This document shows positions 50,911 to 59,457 of a stretch of 64,000 bases of DNA, one piece after another. Under the pieces are notes generated by a model. It had not been told where the DNA came from. It ran no database searches and was given only the letters and a program-made list of their open reading frames with translations. The position numbers were made by a program, and so were the translations under genes. The stretch's first letter is position 1. Each line of letters opens with the position of its first letter. The stretch is taken from NCBI GenBank assembly GCA_900753405.1, contig CAADYZ010000012.1, positions 1 through 64,000 on the forward strand. The letters are read 5' to 3'. This DNA is from Campylobacteraceae bacterium (GTDB taxonomy: Bacteria > Campylobacterota > Campylobacteria > Campylobacterales > Campylobacteraceae).

Positions 50911-53748
50911 ATGGACGAGTTTATCGAAATCATCGGCGCGCGCGAGCATAACCTCAAAAACATCAACCTCAAAATCCCAAAAAACCGCCTAGTCGTCTTT
51001 ACTGGACTTAGCGGAAGCGGCAAAAGCACACTAGCGTTTGACACGCTTTACGCCGAAGGGCAGCGGCGGTATATCGAAAGTCTTTCAAGTTACGCGCGGC
51101 AGTTTTTAGACAAGATGGGCAAGCCTGATGTGGATAAGATCAACGGGCTTACGCCGGCGATTGCGATTGACCAAAAAAGCACGAGCAAAAACCCGCGAAG
51201 CACGGTAGGGACGATCACGGAGATTTACGACTACTTGCGCTTGCTCTATTCGCGAGTTGGCACGCAGCACTGCTACAAATGCGGACAGAAGGTCTCGTCT
51301 ATGAGTGCAAGCGACATCATAAACGAGATCACCGCGCTTCCGCAAGGAGCGAAGATCACGCTTTTAGCGCCGATCGTGCGCGAGAAAAAGGGCAGTTTTG
51401 AGGAGCGGTTAGAAGAGCTGAAAAACAAGGGTTTTGCCAGAGCGCAGATTGACGGAGTTTTGGTGAGGCTGGACGAAGACATAGCCCTCTCAAAAACGAA
51501 AAAACACACGATAAAAGTCGTCATCGACAGACTCGTAGTCGAGGATGAGTGCGAAAGCAGAGTCGCAGACGGCGTAGAAAAGGCGCTGTTTGAGAGCTTT
51601 GGCGAGGTTGAGGTTGAGGTGGCAAATGCGGATGAGTTTGGGTTAAAACCGAATTTGCATTACAGCGAACACAACGCCTGTTTTGAGTGCAAAATTTCCT
51701 ACCTTCCCTTAGAGCCGCTCTCGTTTAGCTTCAACTCAGTAAAAGGCGCGTGCGAGAGTTGTGACGGCTTGGGCGTGAGGTTTAGCCTTGACATTAACAA
51801 AATCATCAACGACGAACTCAGCATCGAAAACGGCGCGATCAGACTGCTTTATGGCTTCAACAAGAGTTACTACTACAAATTTTGTCTAGCGTTTTGCGAG
51901 AAAAATGGCATTGATGTTAAAAAGCCCTTTTGCGAGCTTGACGAGGAGTCGCGCCGTCTTGTGCTTTACGGGAATGCTAGCAGTGTCGAGTTTTTGTGGA
52001 AGCGCCACAAGCTTAGCCGCGTCTTTGAAGGGGCGGTGAAAATGGCGTATGAGATGTTAAAAGGTGAGCGGGATTTTGAGGACTACACGACTCAAAAATG
52101 CTGTGCTGAGTGCGGCGGTTTGCGTCTTAAAAAGGAGCATTTAGCCGTAAAAGTCGGTGGCGTTGGCATCGGCGAGGTGATTAGTATAAGTGTTGAGGAG
52201 TGCGCGAAATTTTTTGCAACCAAATTCGAATTTGACAAGTCGATGGAGGTTATTAGCGAGCCGATTTTGCGCGAAATCAGGGAGCGACTTGCGTTTTTGA
52301 ATGATGTCGGGCTGGGTTATCTCTCGCTTGGCAGGGACGCAAGGACGATCAGCGGCGGCGAAGCACAACGAATCCGCATCGCAAGCCAGATCGGCAGCGG
52401 GCTAAGCGGCGTGCTTTATGTCCTTGACGAGCCTAGCATCGGGCTTCACGAGCGAGATACGATGCGGCTCATTGGTACGCTGAGGAATTTGCAGACGAAG
52501 GGAAACTCGGTCGTAGTCGTTGAGCACGACAAAAAGACGATCGAAGCGGCGGACTTTGTGGTGGATATCGGTCCTGCGGCGGGCAAGGGCGGCGGCGAGG
52601 TGGTTTTTGCAGGAGACGGCGAGGCGCTTTTAGCAGCCAAGACGACAACGGCGAGGTTTTTGCGAGGCGAGGAGAGTGTGGATGAGTGCTACGAAAGGGA
52701 GCAAAAAGAGTGGCTCAGCATAGAAAATGTCACCATCAACAACATCGCCAACCTAAGCGCGAAGTTCCCGCTTCAAAACCTAGTGGGCGTCACGGGCGTA
52801 AGCGGCAGCGGGAAAAGTTCTCTTGTGCTGCAAACGCTTTTGCCAACAGCACTCAACACGCTTAACCGCGCCAAAAAGGTCAAGGCTAGCAAAGCGCTCA
52901 TACAAGGGCTTGACAAACTTGACAAAGTCATCTACCTCGACCAAAGCCCGATCGGACGCACGCCGCGTTCAAACCCAGCGACTTACACGGGGGTGATGGA
53001 CGAGTTAAGGGTGCTTTTTGCACAGACGAAAGAGGCGAAGATGCGAGGTTTTGGGGTTGGGCGGTTTAGTTTTAATGTCCGTGGCGGGCGGTGCGAGAAG
53101 TGCGCAGGTGACGGGGCGATCACGGTTGAGATGCATTTTTTGCCTGATGTCAGCGTGGTTTGTGACGCGTGCGGCGGCAAACGCTACAACGCTCAAACGC
53201 TCGAAGTTCGCTACAAAGGCAAAAACATCGCCGATGTGCTTGCAATGAGCGTGAGCGAGGCGTGCGAGTTTTTTGCCGCTGTGCCAAAGATCGCAACCAA
53301 GTTGCAGACGCTAAAAGATGTTGGACTTGACTATGTTTGCTTGGGGCAGGCAGCGACTACGCTTAGCGGCGGCGAAGCACAACGCATCAAACTCGCAAAA
53401 GAGCTTTCACGCACAGACACGGGCAAAACGCTCTACATCCTAGACGAGCCGACAACAGGGCTGCATTTTGCGGATGTCAAAAGGCTTGTTGGCGTGTTGC
53501 AAAAATTGGTAAATCAAGGCAATTCTATCATCGTCATCGAACATAATTTGGATGTGATCAAAAACTGCGACTATCTCATCGACCTTGGACCAGAGGGCGG
53601 CGCGCGTGGCGGGAAGATCATCGCCCAAGGCACGCCAAAAGAGGTTGCGAAAAACTACAAACAAACAAAGAGCTTCACGGGCGAGTTTTTAGCCCAAGAG
53701 TTTGCCGCAGAGTTTGCCACGCAGAAAAAAACGAAGGCAAAACGCTAG
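50911..53748 (+). CDS. uvrA: Excinuclease ABC subunit A
   Basis: 945 residues, full length. It has two ATPase modules: GLSGSGKSTLAFDTLYAEGQ with ISGGEAQRIRIASQIGSGL, and GVSGSGKSSLVLQTLL with LSGGEAQRIKLAKEL. The zinc modules include CAECGG and the CEKCAGDG...CDACGG finger. It finds bulky DNA lesions and loads UvrB. KFEFD near residue 440 (repeat copies near 52224) and LKPNL near residue 247 are repeat-encoded, so the repeat is tolerated inside conserved enzymes. Confidence 0.98.
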   Translation: MDEFIEIIGAREHNLKNINLKIPKNRLVVFTGLSGSGKSTLAFDTLYAEGQRRYIESLSSYARQFLDKMGKPDVDKINGLTPAIAIDQKSTSKNPRSTVGTITEIYDYLRLLYSRVGTQHCYKCGQKVSSMSASDIINEITALPQGAKITLLAPIVREKKGSFEERLEELKNKGFARAQIDGVLVRLDEDIALSKTKKHTIKVVIDRLVVEDECESRVADGVEKALFESFGEVEVEVANADEFGLKPNLHYSEHNACFECKISYLPLEPLSFSFNSVKGACESCDGLGVRFSLDINKIINDELSIENGAIRLLYGFNKSYYYKFCLAFCEKNGIDVKKPFCELDEESRRLVLYGNASSVEFLWKRHKLSRVFEGAVKMAYEMLKGERDFEDYTTQKCCAECGGLRLKKEHLAVKVGGVGIGEVISISVEECAKFFATKFEFDKSMEVISEPILREIRERLAFLNDVGLGYLSLGRDARTISGGEAQRIRIASQIGSGLSGVLYVLDEPSIGLHERDTMRLIGTLRNLQTKGNSVVVVEHDKKTIEAADFVVDIGPAAGKGGGEVVFAGDGEALLAAKTTTARFLRGEESVDECYEREQKEWLSIENVTINNIANLSAKFPLQNLVGVTGVSGSGKSSLVLQTLLPTALNTLNRAKKVKASKALIQGLDKLDKVIYLDQSPIGRTPRSNPATYTGVMDELRVLFAQTKEAKMRGFGVGRFSFNVRGGRCEKCAGDGAITVEMHFLPDVSVVCDACGGKRYNAQTLEVRYKGKNIADVLAMSVSEACEFFAAVPKIATKLQTLKDVGLDYVCLGQAATTLSGGEAQRIKLAKELSRTDTGKTLYILDEPTTGLHFADVKRLVGVLQKLVNQGNSIIVIEHNLDVIKNCDYLIDLGPEGGARGGKIIAQGTPKEVAKNYKQTKSFTGEFLAQEFAAEFATQKKTKAKR

Positions 53749-53775
53749 TTTTGTGCCGCAAAAAGGGGCGAAATT

Positions 53776-53940
53776 TCAAATTTGGTTTTGACAAAAAGCG
53801 AAATTTTGTCACATTGCAAACCAAATTTGGTTTTGACAACCTTTTTTTTGCGGCGGAATTTTGTCGTAAAAATGTTAAAACCGAATTTGGTTTTGGTTTA
53901 AAAGTCGTTAAAAAATGCGTAAATCAAATTTGATTTTGAC
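53776..53940. repeat. Cluster of four dispersed repeats
   Basis: Cores lie at 53776-53785, 53821-53830, 53881-53890 and 53924-53933, the first three as NCRAATTTGG followed by TTTTG. They fill the gap after uvrA. Spacing of about 45-60 bases suggests serial duplication or repeated capture. The rest of this 304-base gap is A/T-rich without a gene. Confidence 0.8.
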
Positions 53941-54015
53941 AAAATTTAGGTCAATTTTTACTCTAAAAAATGCAAATTAACCCGCAATTTTGTGAAAAAT
54001 TTCAGTAAATTTTGT

Positions 54016-54021
54016 TAAAAT
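54016..54021 (+). promoter_or_regulatory. -10 box of the malic enzyme gene
   Basis: TAAAAT, 32 bases before the start at 54053. Confidence 0.35.
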
Positions 54022-54052
54022 CCGCAAAAAATTTTACCCAAAAAGGATGAAA

Positions 54053-55222
54053 ATGAAAGAAAAGTCACTAGCTTACCACTTAGGCGGCAAGATTGAGATT
54101 AATGTTAAAAAGCCGTGCGCAAGCGTTGCAGACCTCTCACTTGCCTACTCACCAGGCGTTGCTGAGCCGTGCAAGGTGATCGCAGAGGATGAGAGCGCGA
54201 GCTTTACCTACACAAACAGAGGCAACCTCGTTGCAGTCATCAGCAACGGTACGGCGGTTTTAGGACTTGGTAACATCGGCGCGGCAGCGAGCAAGCCTGT
54301 GATGGAGGGAAAGGCGGTTTTGTTTAAAAAGTTTGCGGGGATCGACGCTTTTGACATTGAGATTGACGAGCAAGATCCAAAGAAATTCATTCAAATCGTC
54401 CGCGCGCTCGCGCCAACCTTTGGCGGCATCAACCTCGAAGACATCAAAGCTCCCGAGTGTTTTGAGATCGAAGCGGCGTTGCAAGACATCGGCATTCCAG
54501 TGATGCACGATGACCAGCACGGCACAGCGATCATCACCACCGCAGGTCTTATCAACGCGGCACACATCGCGCAAAAGAAGATCGAGGATATGAAAATCGT
54601 CATCAGCGGTAGCGGCGCGGCGGGCATTGGTTGTGGCAGGATGTATCGCAACGCGGGCGCGAAGAATATCATTATGCTTGATAGCAAAGGGGTGATTTAC
54701 AAAGGGCGCGAAGGGTTAAGTAAAGAGAAGGCGGAATTTGCCGCTGACACTGAGGCGCGCACGCTTGCGGATGCGCTTGTTGGGGCGGATATGTTCTTAG
54801 GGCTTAGCAGCGGCGGGATTATGAATGAAGAGATGGTGAGGTCGATGGCGGCAAATCCGATCATCTTCGCGCTCGCAAACCCGATCCCAGAGATCAACCC
54901 AACGCTCGCAAAAAGCGTGAGAGACGATGTTATCATCGGCACTGGACGCAGCGACTACGCCAATCAGGTGAATAATGTCCTTTGCTTTCCGTTTTTGTTC
55001 CGTGGGGCGTTAGAAGCGGGCGCGAAATGCATCAACGAGGAGATGAAGATCGCCGCTGCTTACGCGCTTGCTGAGCTTGCAAGGCAGGAAGTGCCACGCG
55101 AGATTTGCGAGCTTTATGGGCGTGAGTTGAAATTTGGCAAAGACTATGTCATCCCAACGCCGTTTGACCCGCGTTTGAACGAAGTCGTTTCGCAAGCTGT
55201 AAAGACGGCTTATAAAGGCTAA
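54053..55222 (+). CDS. maeB: Malic enzyme, short form
   Basis: 389 residues from the second ATG; the first overlaps the Shine-Dalgarno AAAGGA. SLAYSPGVAEPCK contains the catalytic Tyr region, GNGTAVLG is seen as SNGTAVLGLGNIG, metal and substrate residues lie in PVMHDDQHGTAII, and the NAD(P) site is VISGSGAAGIGCG. It decarboxylates malate to pyruvate. It lacks the phosphotransacetylase-like C-terminal domain of the long MaeB proteins. It stands alone. Confidence 0.93.
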   Translation: MKEKSLAYHLGGKIEINVKKPCASVADLSLAYSPGVAEPCKVIAEDESASFTYTNRGNLVAVISNGTAVLGLGNIGAAASKPVMEGKAVLFKKFAGIDAFDIEIDEQDPKKFIQIVRALAPTFGGINLEDIKAPECFEIEAALQDIGIPVMHDDQHGTAIITTAGLINAAHIAQKKIEDMKIVISGSGAAGIGCGRMYRNAGAKNIIMLDSKGVIYKGREGLSKEKAEFAADTEARTLADALVGADMFLGLSSGGIMNEEMVRSMAANPIIFALANPIPEINPTLAKSVRDDVIIGTGRSDYANQVNNVLCFPFLFRGALEAGAKCINEEMKIAAAYALAELARQEVPREICELYGRELKFGKDYVIPTPFDPRLNEVVSQAVKTAYKG

Positions 55223-55354
55223 AATTAGGGCAAAAACTAGCTAAAACTTCAACAAAAGTGTGTCAAATTCGGTTTTGACACACTTGCAAGCCGCTTTTTA
55301 ACCATTGTTTAAATCAAATTTGATATATTTACAAATTATATTCAAGGGGGCGGC

Positions 55355-56710
55355 GTGAAAAAATCTCTCAACTTACTTGCTTTAATCGCCATTTTTTTCT
55401 CAGCGTGTGCCAACCACAATTTGCAAAACTCGCTCTACGAAAGCTCTCTTAAACACCGAAAGTGTGACGAAAAATTCTTCACCGCTAAGCGCGCACAAGT
55501 CGAGGCAAATGACGATGTGATCTACACTGGGTTAAACGCGGGGGCGATGGCTCGAAACTGCCTTGACTTTGAGCAAAGCAACTACTTTTTTGACAAAGCA
55601 GAAGAGGCTTACAAGTTTGATGTGGATCTTCAAAGCGCGGGCAAACGAGTCGCAAAAGGCACGGCGGCGATGTTGCTAAACGAGGGCGTTGGCGACTACG
55701 AAGGCAGGCTTTACGAGCGGATAATGGTCAATGTTTATAAGGGCTTGAATTTTATGGGGCTTGGGGAGTTTGAGAATGCGCGCGTGGAGTTTAACCGCGC
55801 ACTTTTAAGACAGCAAAAGGCAAAGGAGTTTTTCAAAAAGGAGATCGAGGCGAACAAAGAGGAGTTTGACAAGGCTAGACAAGACCCAAACTACGCGCAG
55901 AATATGGGCGCTAATTTCGGCGTGATCAACGCGCAATACGCTCATTTGCTTAAAGACTTCACCGCTTCACAAAACTTCACCAACCCTTACGCAACCTACC
56001 TTGCGAGCCTCTTTTTCTTCCTAGAAGGCGACTTTTTAAGGGCGGCTGACTTATTTAAAGAGGTGGCGGCGTTGCAAAAAAATGGCGAAATCGCGCGTGA
56101 ATTTGCCTTTTTTGAGAGGGCGGCGACCTCGTTTAGTCGCAAGAAGTTAAAGCGGCAGATTTTTGTTGTGTATGAGAGCGGTTTTAGTATGGCACTAGAC
56201 GAGTTTGCCGTCTCGCTGCCGTTTTTGACGCCTGATGGGTTTGTGAGTTTCTCGCTTGCGTTGCCAACGCTAAAAGCGCGTGAGAATTCGCACGAATTTT
56301 TGGTCGCAAACGGCGTAAAAACGCAGGAGTTAGTGAGCTTTGACGAGATCATCGCTGCTGAGTTTAAAGCAAATTTGCCAATTACAATCAGCAAAGCCCT
56401 AAGCTCAGCGATCATCAAAACCACGCTGAACGCAGTTGTCGCCAAAAACGACCCAACGGGCGGGTTTTTGTCTCTTGCGACAAGCGTCTTTAACGCCGCC
56501 AACACACACGCCGACACGCGTCAGTGGCAGGCTTTGCCAAAGTTCGTAAATGTCGTAATGGTCGAAAACACGGGCGAGTTGAAGCTTGTCACGCCTCGTG
56601 GAGTGACGCTTTATGCAAACGACTCGCTTGACGCAAAGAAGGATGTTTTGGTGCTAGTCAAGTCATATGCAGAATATGGCGAGACGCTTGTTTGGGTGGT
56701 TCAAAAGTAG
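55355..56710 (+). CDS. COG3014-type lipoprotein
   Basis: 451 residues from a GTG behind AAGGGGG. A signal peptide ends at lipobox FSACAN, so the protein is lipid-anchored, probably in the outer membrane. The N-terminal half is helical and TPR-like (LNFMGLGEFENARVEFNRALLRQQKAKEFF); the C-terminal half is beta-rich. The function is not established. It heads a four-gene run with YcfL-like, LpoB-like and CsgG-like proteins, a grouping that suggests an envelope assembly role. Confidence 0.8.
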   Translation: MKKSLNLLALIAIFFSACANHNLQNSLYESSLKHRKCDEKFFTAKRAQVEANDDVIYTGLNAGAMARNCLDFEQSNYFFDKAEEAYKFDVDLQSAGKRVAKGTAAMLLNEGVGDYEGRLYERIMVNVYKGLNFMGLGEFENARVEFNRALLRQQKAKEFFKKEIEANKEEFDKARQDPNYAQNMGANFGVINAQYAHLLKDFTASQNFTNPYATYLASLFFFLEGDFLRAADLFKEVAALQKNGEIAREFAFFERAATSFSRKKLKRQIFVVYESGFSMALDEFAVSLPFLTPDGFVSFSLALPTLKARENSHEFLVANGVKTQELVSFDEIIAAEFKANLPITISKALSSAIIKTTLNAVVAKNDPTGGFLSLATSVFNAANTHADTRQWQALPKFVNVVMVENTGELKLVTPRGVTLYANDSLDAKKDVLVLVKSYAEYGETLVWVVQK

Positions 56711-56733
56711 GCAAATTTGATTAAGGAGAGAAG

Positions 56734-57117
56734 GTGAAAAAGGTTTTTTTGGCGGTTTTGGCGAGCGTTTTGGCGGTTTTTGTGAGCGGTTGTGGCAAGC
56801 AGTTAAGTCTTTTTGAGCAAAGAGTTGCGGCGAAAATGGAGTTTGTTGAGGTGAAAAAGGAGGTCGTAAAAGCCTTTAACTACCGCACAAATGCAAACGA
56901 GCTACTCGAATTTGAGCTGATTTTACAAAGTCCAAAAGAGGTTGAGCTTGAATACAAAGTCCAGTGGCGGGACGCGGAAGGCTTTGTGCTTAAAGCACCA
57001 ACGGACGGCGAATTTATCCGCGTAAAGCTTCGCAAAAATGACGAATTTTTGCTAGCGCGAGTTGCGACAAATAAGGCAGCAAGCGACTTTACGCTAACTT
57101 TGAGAAAACAAAACTAA
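56734..57117 (+). CDS. YcfL-family (DUF1425) lipoprotein
   Basis: 127 residues. The signal peptide ends in lipobox VSGCGK. The domain includes VEVKKEVVKAFNYRTNANELLEFELIL and YKVQWRDAEGFVL, as in YcfL-type proteins, which adopt an immunoglobulin-like fold. In enterobacteria ycfL neighbours lpoB, as here. The start is GTG, set by AAGGAGAG that directly follows a repeat-like AAATTTGATT. Confidence 0.75.
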   Translation: MKKVFLAVLASVLAVFVSGCGKQLSLFEQRVAAKMEFVEVKKEVVKAFNYRTNANELLEFELILQSPKEVELEYKVQWRDAEGFVLKAPTDGEFIRVKLRKNDEFLLARVATNKAASDFTLTLRKQN

Positions 57118-57126
57118 GGAGAGAGG

Positions 57127-57756
57127 ATGAAAAAAATTTACTTAACGGCTTTTGCGTTGGTTTGCGGGGCGGCTTTGACGGCGTGTTCGACTATGTCGCC
57201 GGTTTATACAGACGGCAAGGCGACTCAGGTGGCAGAGGGGCGGGCTTTGACGCTAGGGCTTGATAAAGAGGACTTTGAAAATGCGGCGGATGCGATGATC
57301 CAGAGTATGTTGCGTGACCCAGCGTTTGCGACAATTTCACCAAACAGCCGCAAAGTCATCGCAATTGGACGCATCGTAAATGACACGCCACAGAGGATCG
57401 ACACAGACAAACTCGTCTCAAAGATCACAATCGCCCTTCGCAAAAGCGGCAAATTCGTGCTGACAACAGCGGTTGCGGCAGGTGGGGCGCGGGATGGGAT
57501 GGGCAAAAGCGTGCGAGAACTAAGAGAGGATGAGGAGTTCAACCAAGCGACAATCGCCAAAAAAGGCACGCTTGTCGCACCTGACTTCTCGCTCGCAGGC
57601 AAGATCCGCCAAGAGAGCGTGAAGTTACCAAGCGGCAAGGTGCAAGTGGAGTATTACTTCTACCTTTCGGTGACGGATTTGACGAGCGGGCTAGCGTACT
57701 GGGAGGACGAAAAAACCATCAGCAAGCTAGGAGACAAAAAGTCGGTTTCGTGGTAA
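57127..57756 (+). CDS. LpoB-like lipoprotein (penicillin-binding protein activator)
   Basis: 209 residues. The signal peptide ends in lipobox LTACST. The core domain KVIAIGRIVNDTPQRIDTDKL, KITIALRKSGKFVLTTAV and YYFYLSVTDLTSGLAYWEDEKTI matches the LpoB/CsgG-like fold. In E. coli LpoB activates the peptidoglycan synthase PBP1B from the outer membrane. Whether a partner PBP exists here is unknown. It is 9 bases after the YcfL gene. Confidence 0.85.
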   Translation: MKKIYLTAFALVCGAALTACSTMSPVYTDGKATQVAEGRALTLGLDKEDFENAADAMIQSMLRDPAFATISPNSRKVIAIGRIVNDTPQRIDTDKLVSKITIALRKSGKFVLTTAVAAGGARDGMGKSVRELREDEEFNQATIAKKGTLVAPDFSLAGKIRQESVKLPSGKVQVEYYFYLSVTDLTSGLAYWEDEKTISKLGDKKSVSW

Positions 57757-57768
57757 AAAAGGGCGGTT

Positions 57769-58920
57769 ATGAAGCGAATTTTTCTAGCATTTTGCCTAGT
57801 TTTTGGTTCAAATTCGGTTTTTGCAAATTTGACGGCGGAGGGACAAAGCTTAACAGCTAGCGAGCCAGTAGCGGTGAATAAAACGCTAACTTCAAGGCAA
57901 GGGACTTTTGTGAAAGTCTCAGACGGCGAAGCGAGTGACAAAAGCAAAAAACTAGCCATCCGCCTCGCCATTTTAGACGCCGTGCAAAAAAGCGGCGGCG
58001 TTAGCACAGACGAGCTTTTTACCTTCAACGCGCCGAGATTTGTCGGCGAAGTTTTAACCCAAAGAGGGCTAAGCCGCGTGACAAAAGGGCGGATCGACTC
58101 TTACGAAGTGCAAAGCATTAGCGAAGAAAACGGCGAATACTCCGCAAAAGTCGCGGTGTATAAACGGCTTTTTAGCCGCACTCAAAAACCGACAATCGCC
58201 ATTTTTAGCAACTCTTACTACACGGATTTGGGCGAGAATTTGCGCCAAAAGGTGCAAAACAGCCTCGTTTCAAGCCAAAAATTTAGCGTCTTAGAGCGTA
58301 AAAACGCAGAGTATTACGAAGCAGAAAAGCAACTCTTAAAGAGCGAGGATGCAAGCAGTGAAGAGGCGTTTAAGCTTGGCAACGCCATTGGCTCGGACTA
58401 CCTTTTGGTCTTAAACTTGCGTGAAGTAGGCAGCACAAAGAGGGGCGGAGTTGCCGCAACGGGCGAGGGCTTTGGCGGCGGCGAGGAGGCGCGTGTGGAA
58501 GTGGCGGTGGATTACTCGCTTGTCTTTTTTGCAACGCGCGAGGTGAAGCTTTCAAACACGCTTGTTACAAGCGTGAGGCTAAAAGAGGGCGGCGTGAAGG
58601 AGAGTGAAGACGGGGTGGCAAAGATCGCCGCTGGGCTTAGCGAGGAGATTTTAGAAGGACTTTACCCGCTAAAAGTCGCGGGCGTGTCGTTTGTTGAGGG
58701 CAAGTTTCAAGCGGCGTTTGTGGATCGGCTTGAACTAGGCGAGGTTTTTGAATGCGCGCGCGGCAGCGTGAGTGTCGTTAGCAGCGGGCGTTACTCGCTA
58801 GCGGAGGTCAAAGAGGGCGAAGTGCGAGTTGGGGATGTTTGCAAAACTTCAAGCGGTGCGGTCGGCAAAAACGCGACTTACAAGCTTGACGGCGGCGGTG
58901 GCGTGAATCTTGGCTGGTGA
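57769..58920 (+). CDS. CsgG/LpoB-related exported protein
   Basis: 383 residues with a signal peptide (cleavage near VFA). Part of the signal sequence (GSNSVFANL) is encoded by a repeat copy (near 57810). A central CsgG-like segment (PTIAIFSNSYYTDLGENLRQKVQNSL, KFSVLERKNAEYYEAEKQLL, GNAIGSDYLLVLNLREVGS) is followed by a second beta-rich domain. Members form or assist outer-membrane secretion or assembly complexes. Last gene of the four-gene unit. Confidence 0.75.
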   Translation: MKRIFLAFCLVFGSNSVFANLTAEGQSLTASEPVAVNKTLTSRQGTFVKVSDGEASDKSKKLAIRLAILDAVQKSGGVSTDELFTFNAPRFVGEVLTQRGLSRVTKGRIDSYEVQSISEENGEYSAKVAVYKRLFSRTQKPTIAIFSNSYYTDLGENLRQKVQNSLVSSQKFSVLERKNAEYYEAEKQLLKSEDASSEEAFKLGNAIGSDYLLVLNLREVGSTKRGGVAATGEGFGGGEEARVEVAVDYSLVFFATREVKLSNTLVTSVRLKEGGVKESEDGVAKIAAGLSEEILEGLYPLKVAGVSFVEGKFQAAFVDRLELGEVFECARGSVSVVSSGRYSLAEVKEGEVRVGDVCKTSSGAVGKNATYKLDGGGGVNLGW

Positions 58921-58936
58921 GTTTAAAGGGTAGAGG

Positions 58937-59457
58937 ATGATACGCGGTGGTATAGGTGGTGCAAACACCAAAACAGGTTTAGTTTTCGAAGGCAGGAGTG
59001 ATTTGGCAACCTTTTTAGGGCAGCAAAAAGACTACTTTGTTGATGAAAATTCACAAGTGTTTTACAAAGGCGAATTTGTAGCCCAAATTTTCAAAAAGCA
59101 TTCGTTTTACAAATTTTTAGATGAAAAAGGCGTGCCGTGGCAAGAAATTATCTCCAAAAACTTTTGCCTGATGATAGTATTTATGTCATTGTTAATAACA
59201 CTTTTTTCATTATAGAATGCAAATTTCAGCGAGTAGCTGGAAGCGTGGATGAGAAGTTGCAGACTTGCGACTTTAAGAAAAAACAATATAAAAAGCTACT
59301 TTCACGCCTAAATATGGAAGTAAAATACATCTACTTGCTTAGCGAGTGGTTTAAGAGAAAAGAATACCTTGATGTATTAGACTATATTATCAGCGTAGAA
59401 TGCGAGTATTATTTTGAATACATTCCACTTCAAAAGTTAGGATTACCACAACCATGA
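58937..59457 (+). pseudogene. Type II restriction endonuclease (PD-(D/E)XK), frameshifted
   Basis: The first frame gives MIRGGIGGANTKTGLVFEGRS..., then stops at 59215. The second frame gives ...LLPDDSIYVIVNNTFFIIECKFQ with the catalytic E-x-K, then GSVDEKLQTCDFKKKQYKKLL. Adding one A to the A5 tract at 59156-59160 joins them as EIISKKLLPDDS and restores a 173-residue protein. The methyltransferase start overlaps its stop (ATGA), so the two form one restriction-modification unit. As read, the nuclease is inactive unless the indel is an error. Confidence 0.8.
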
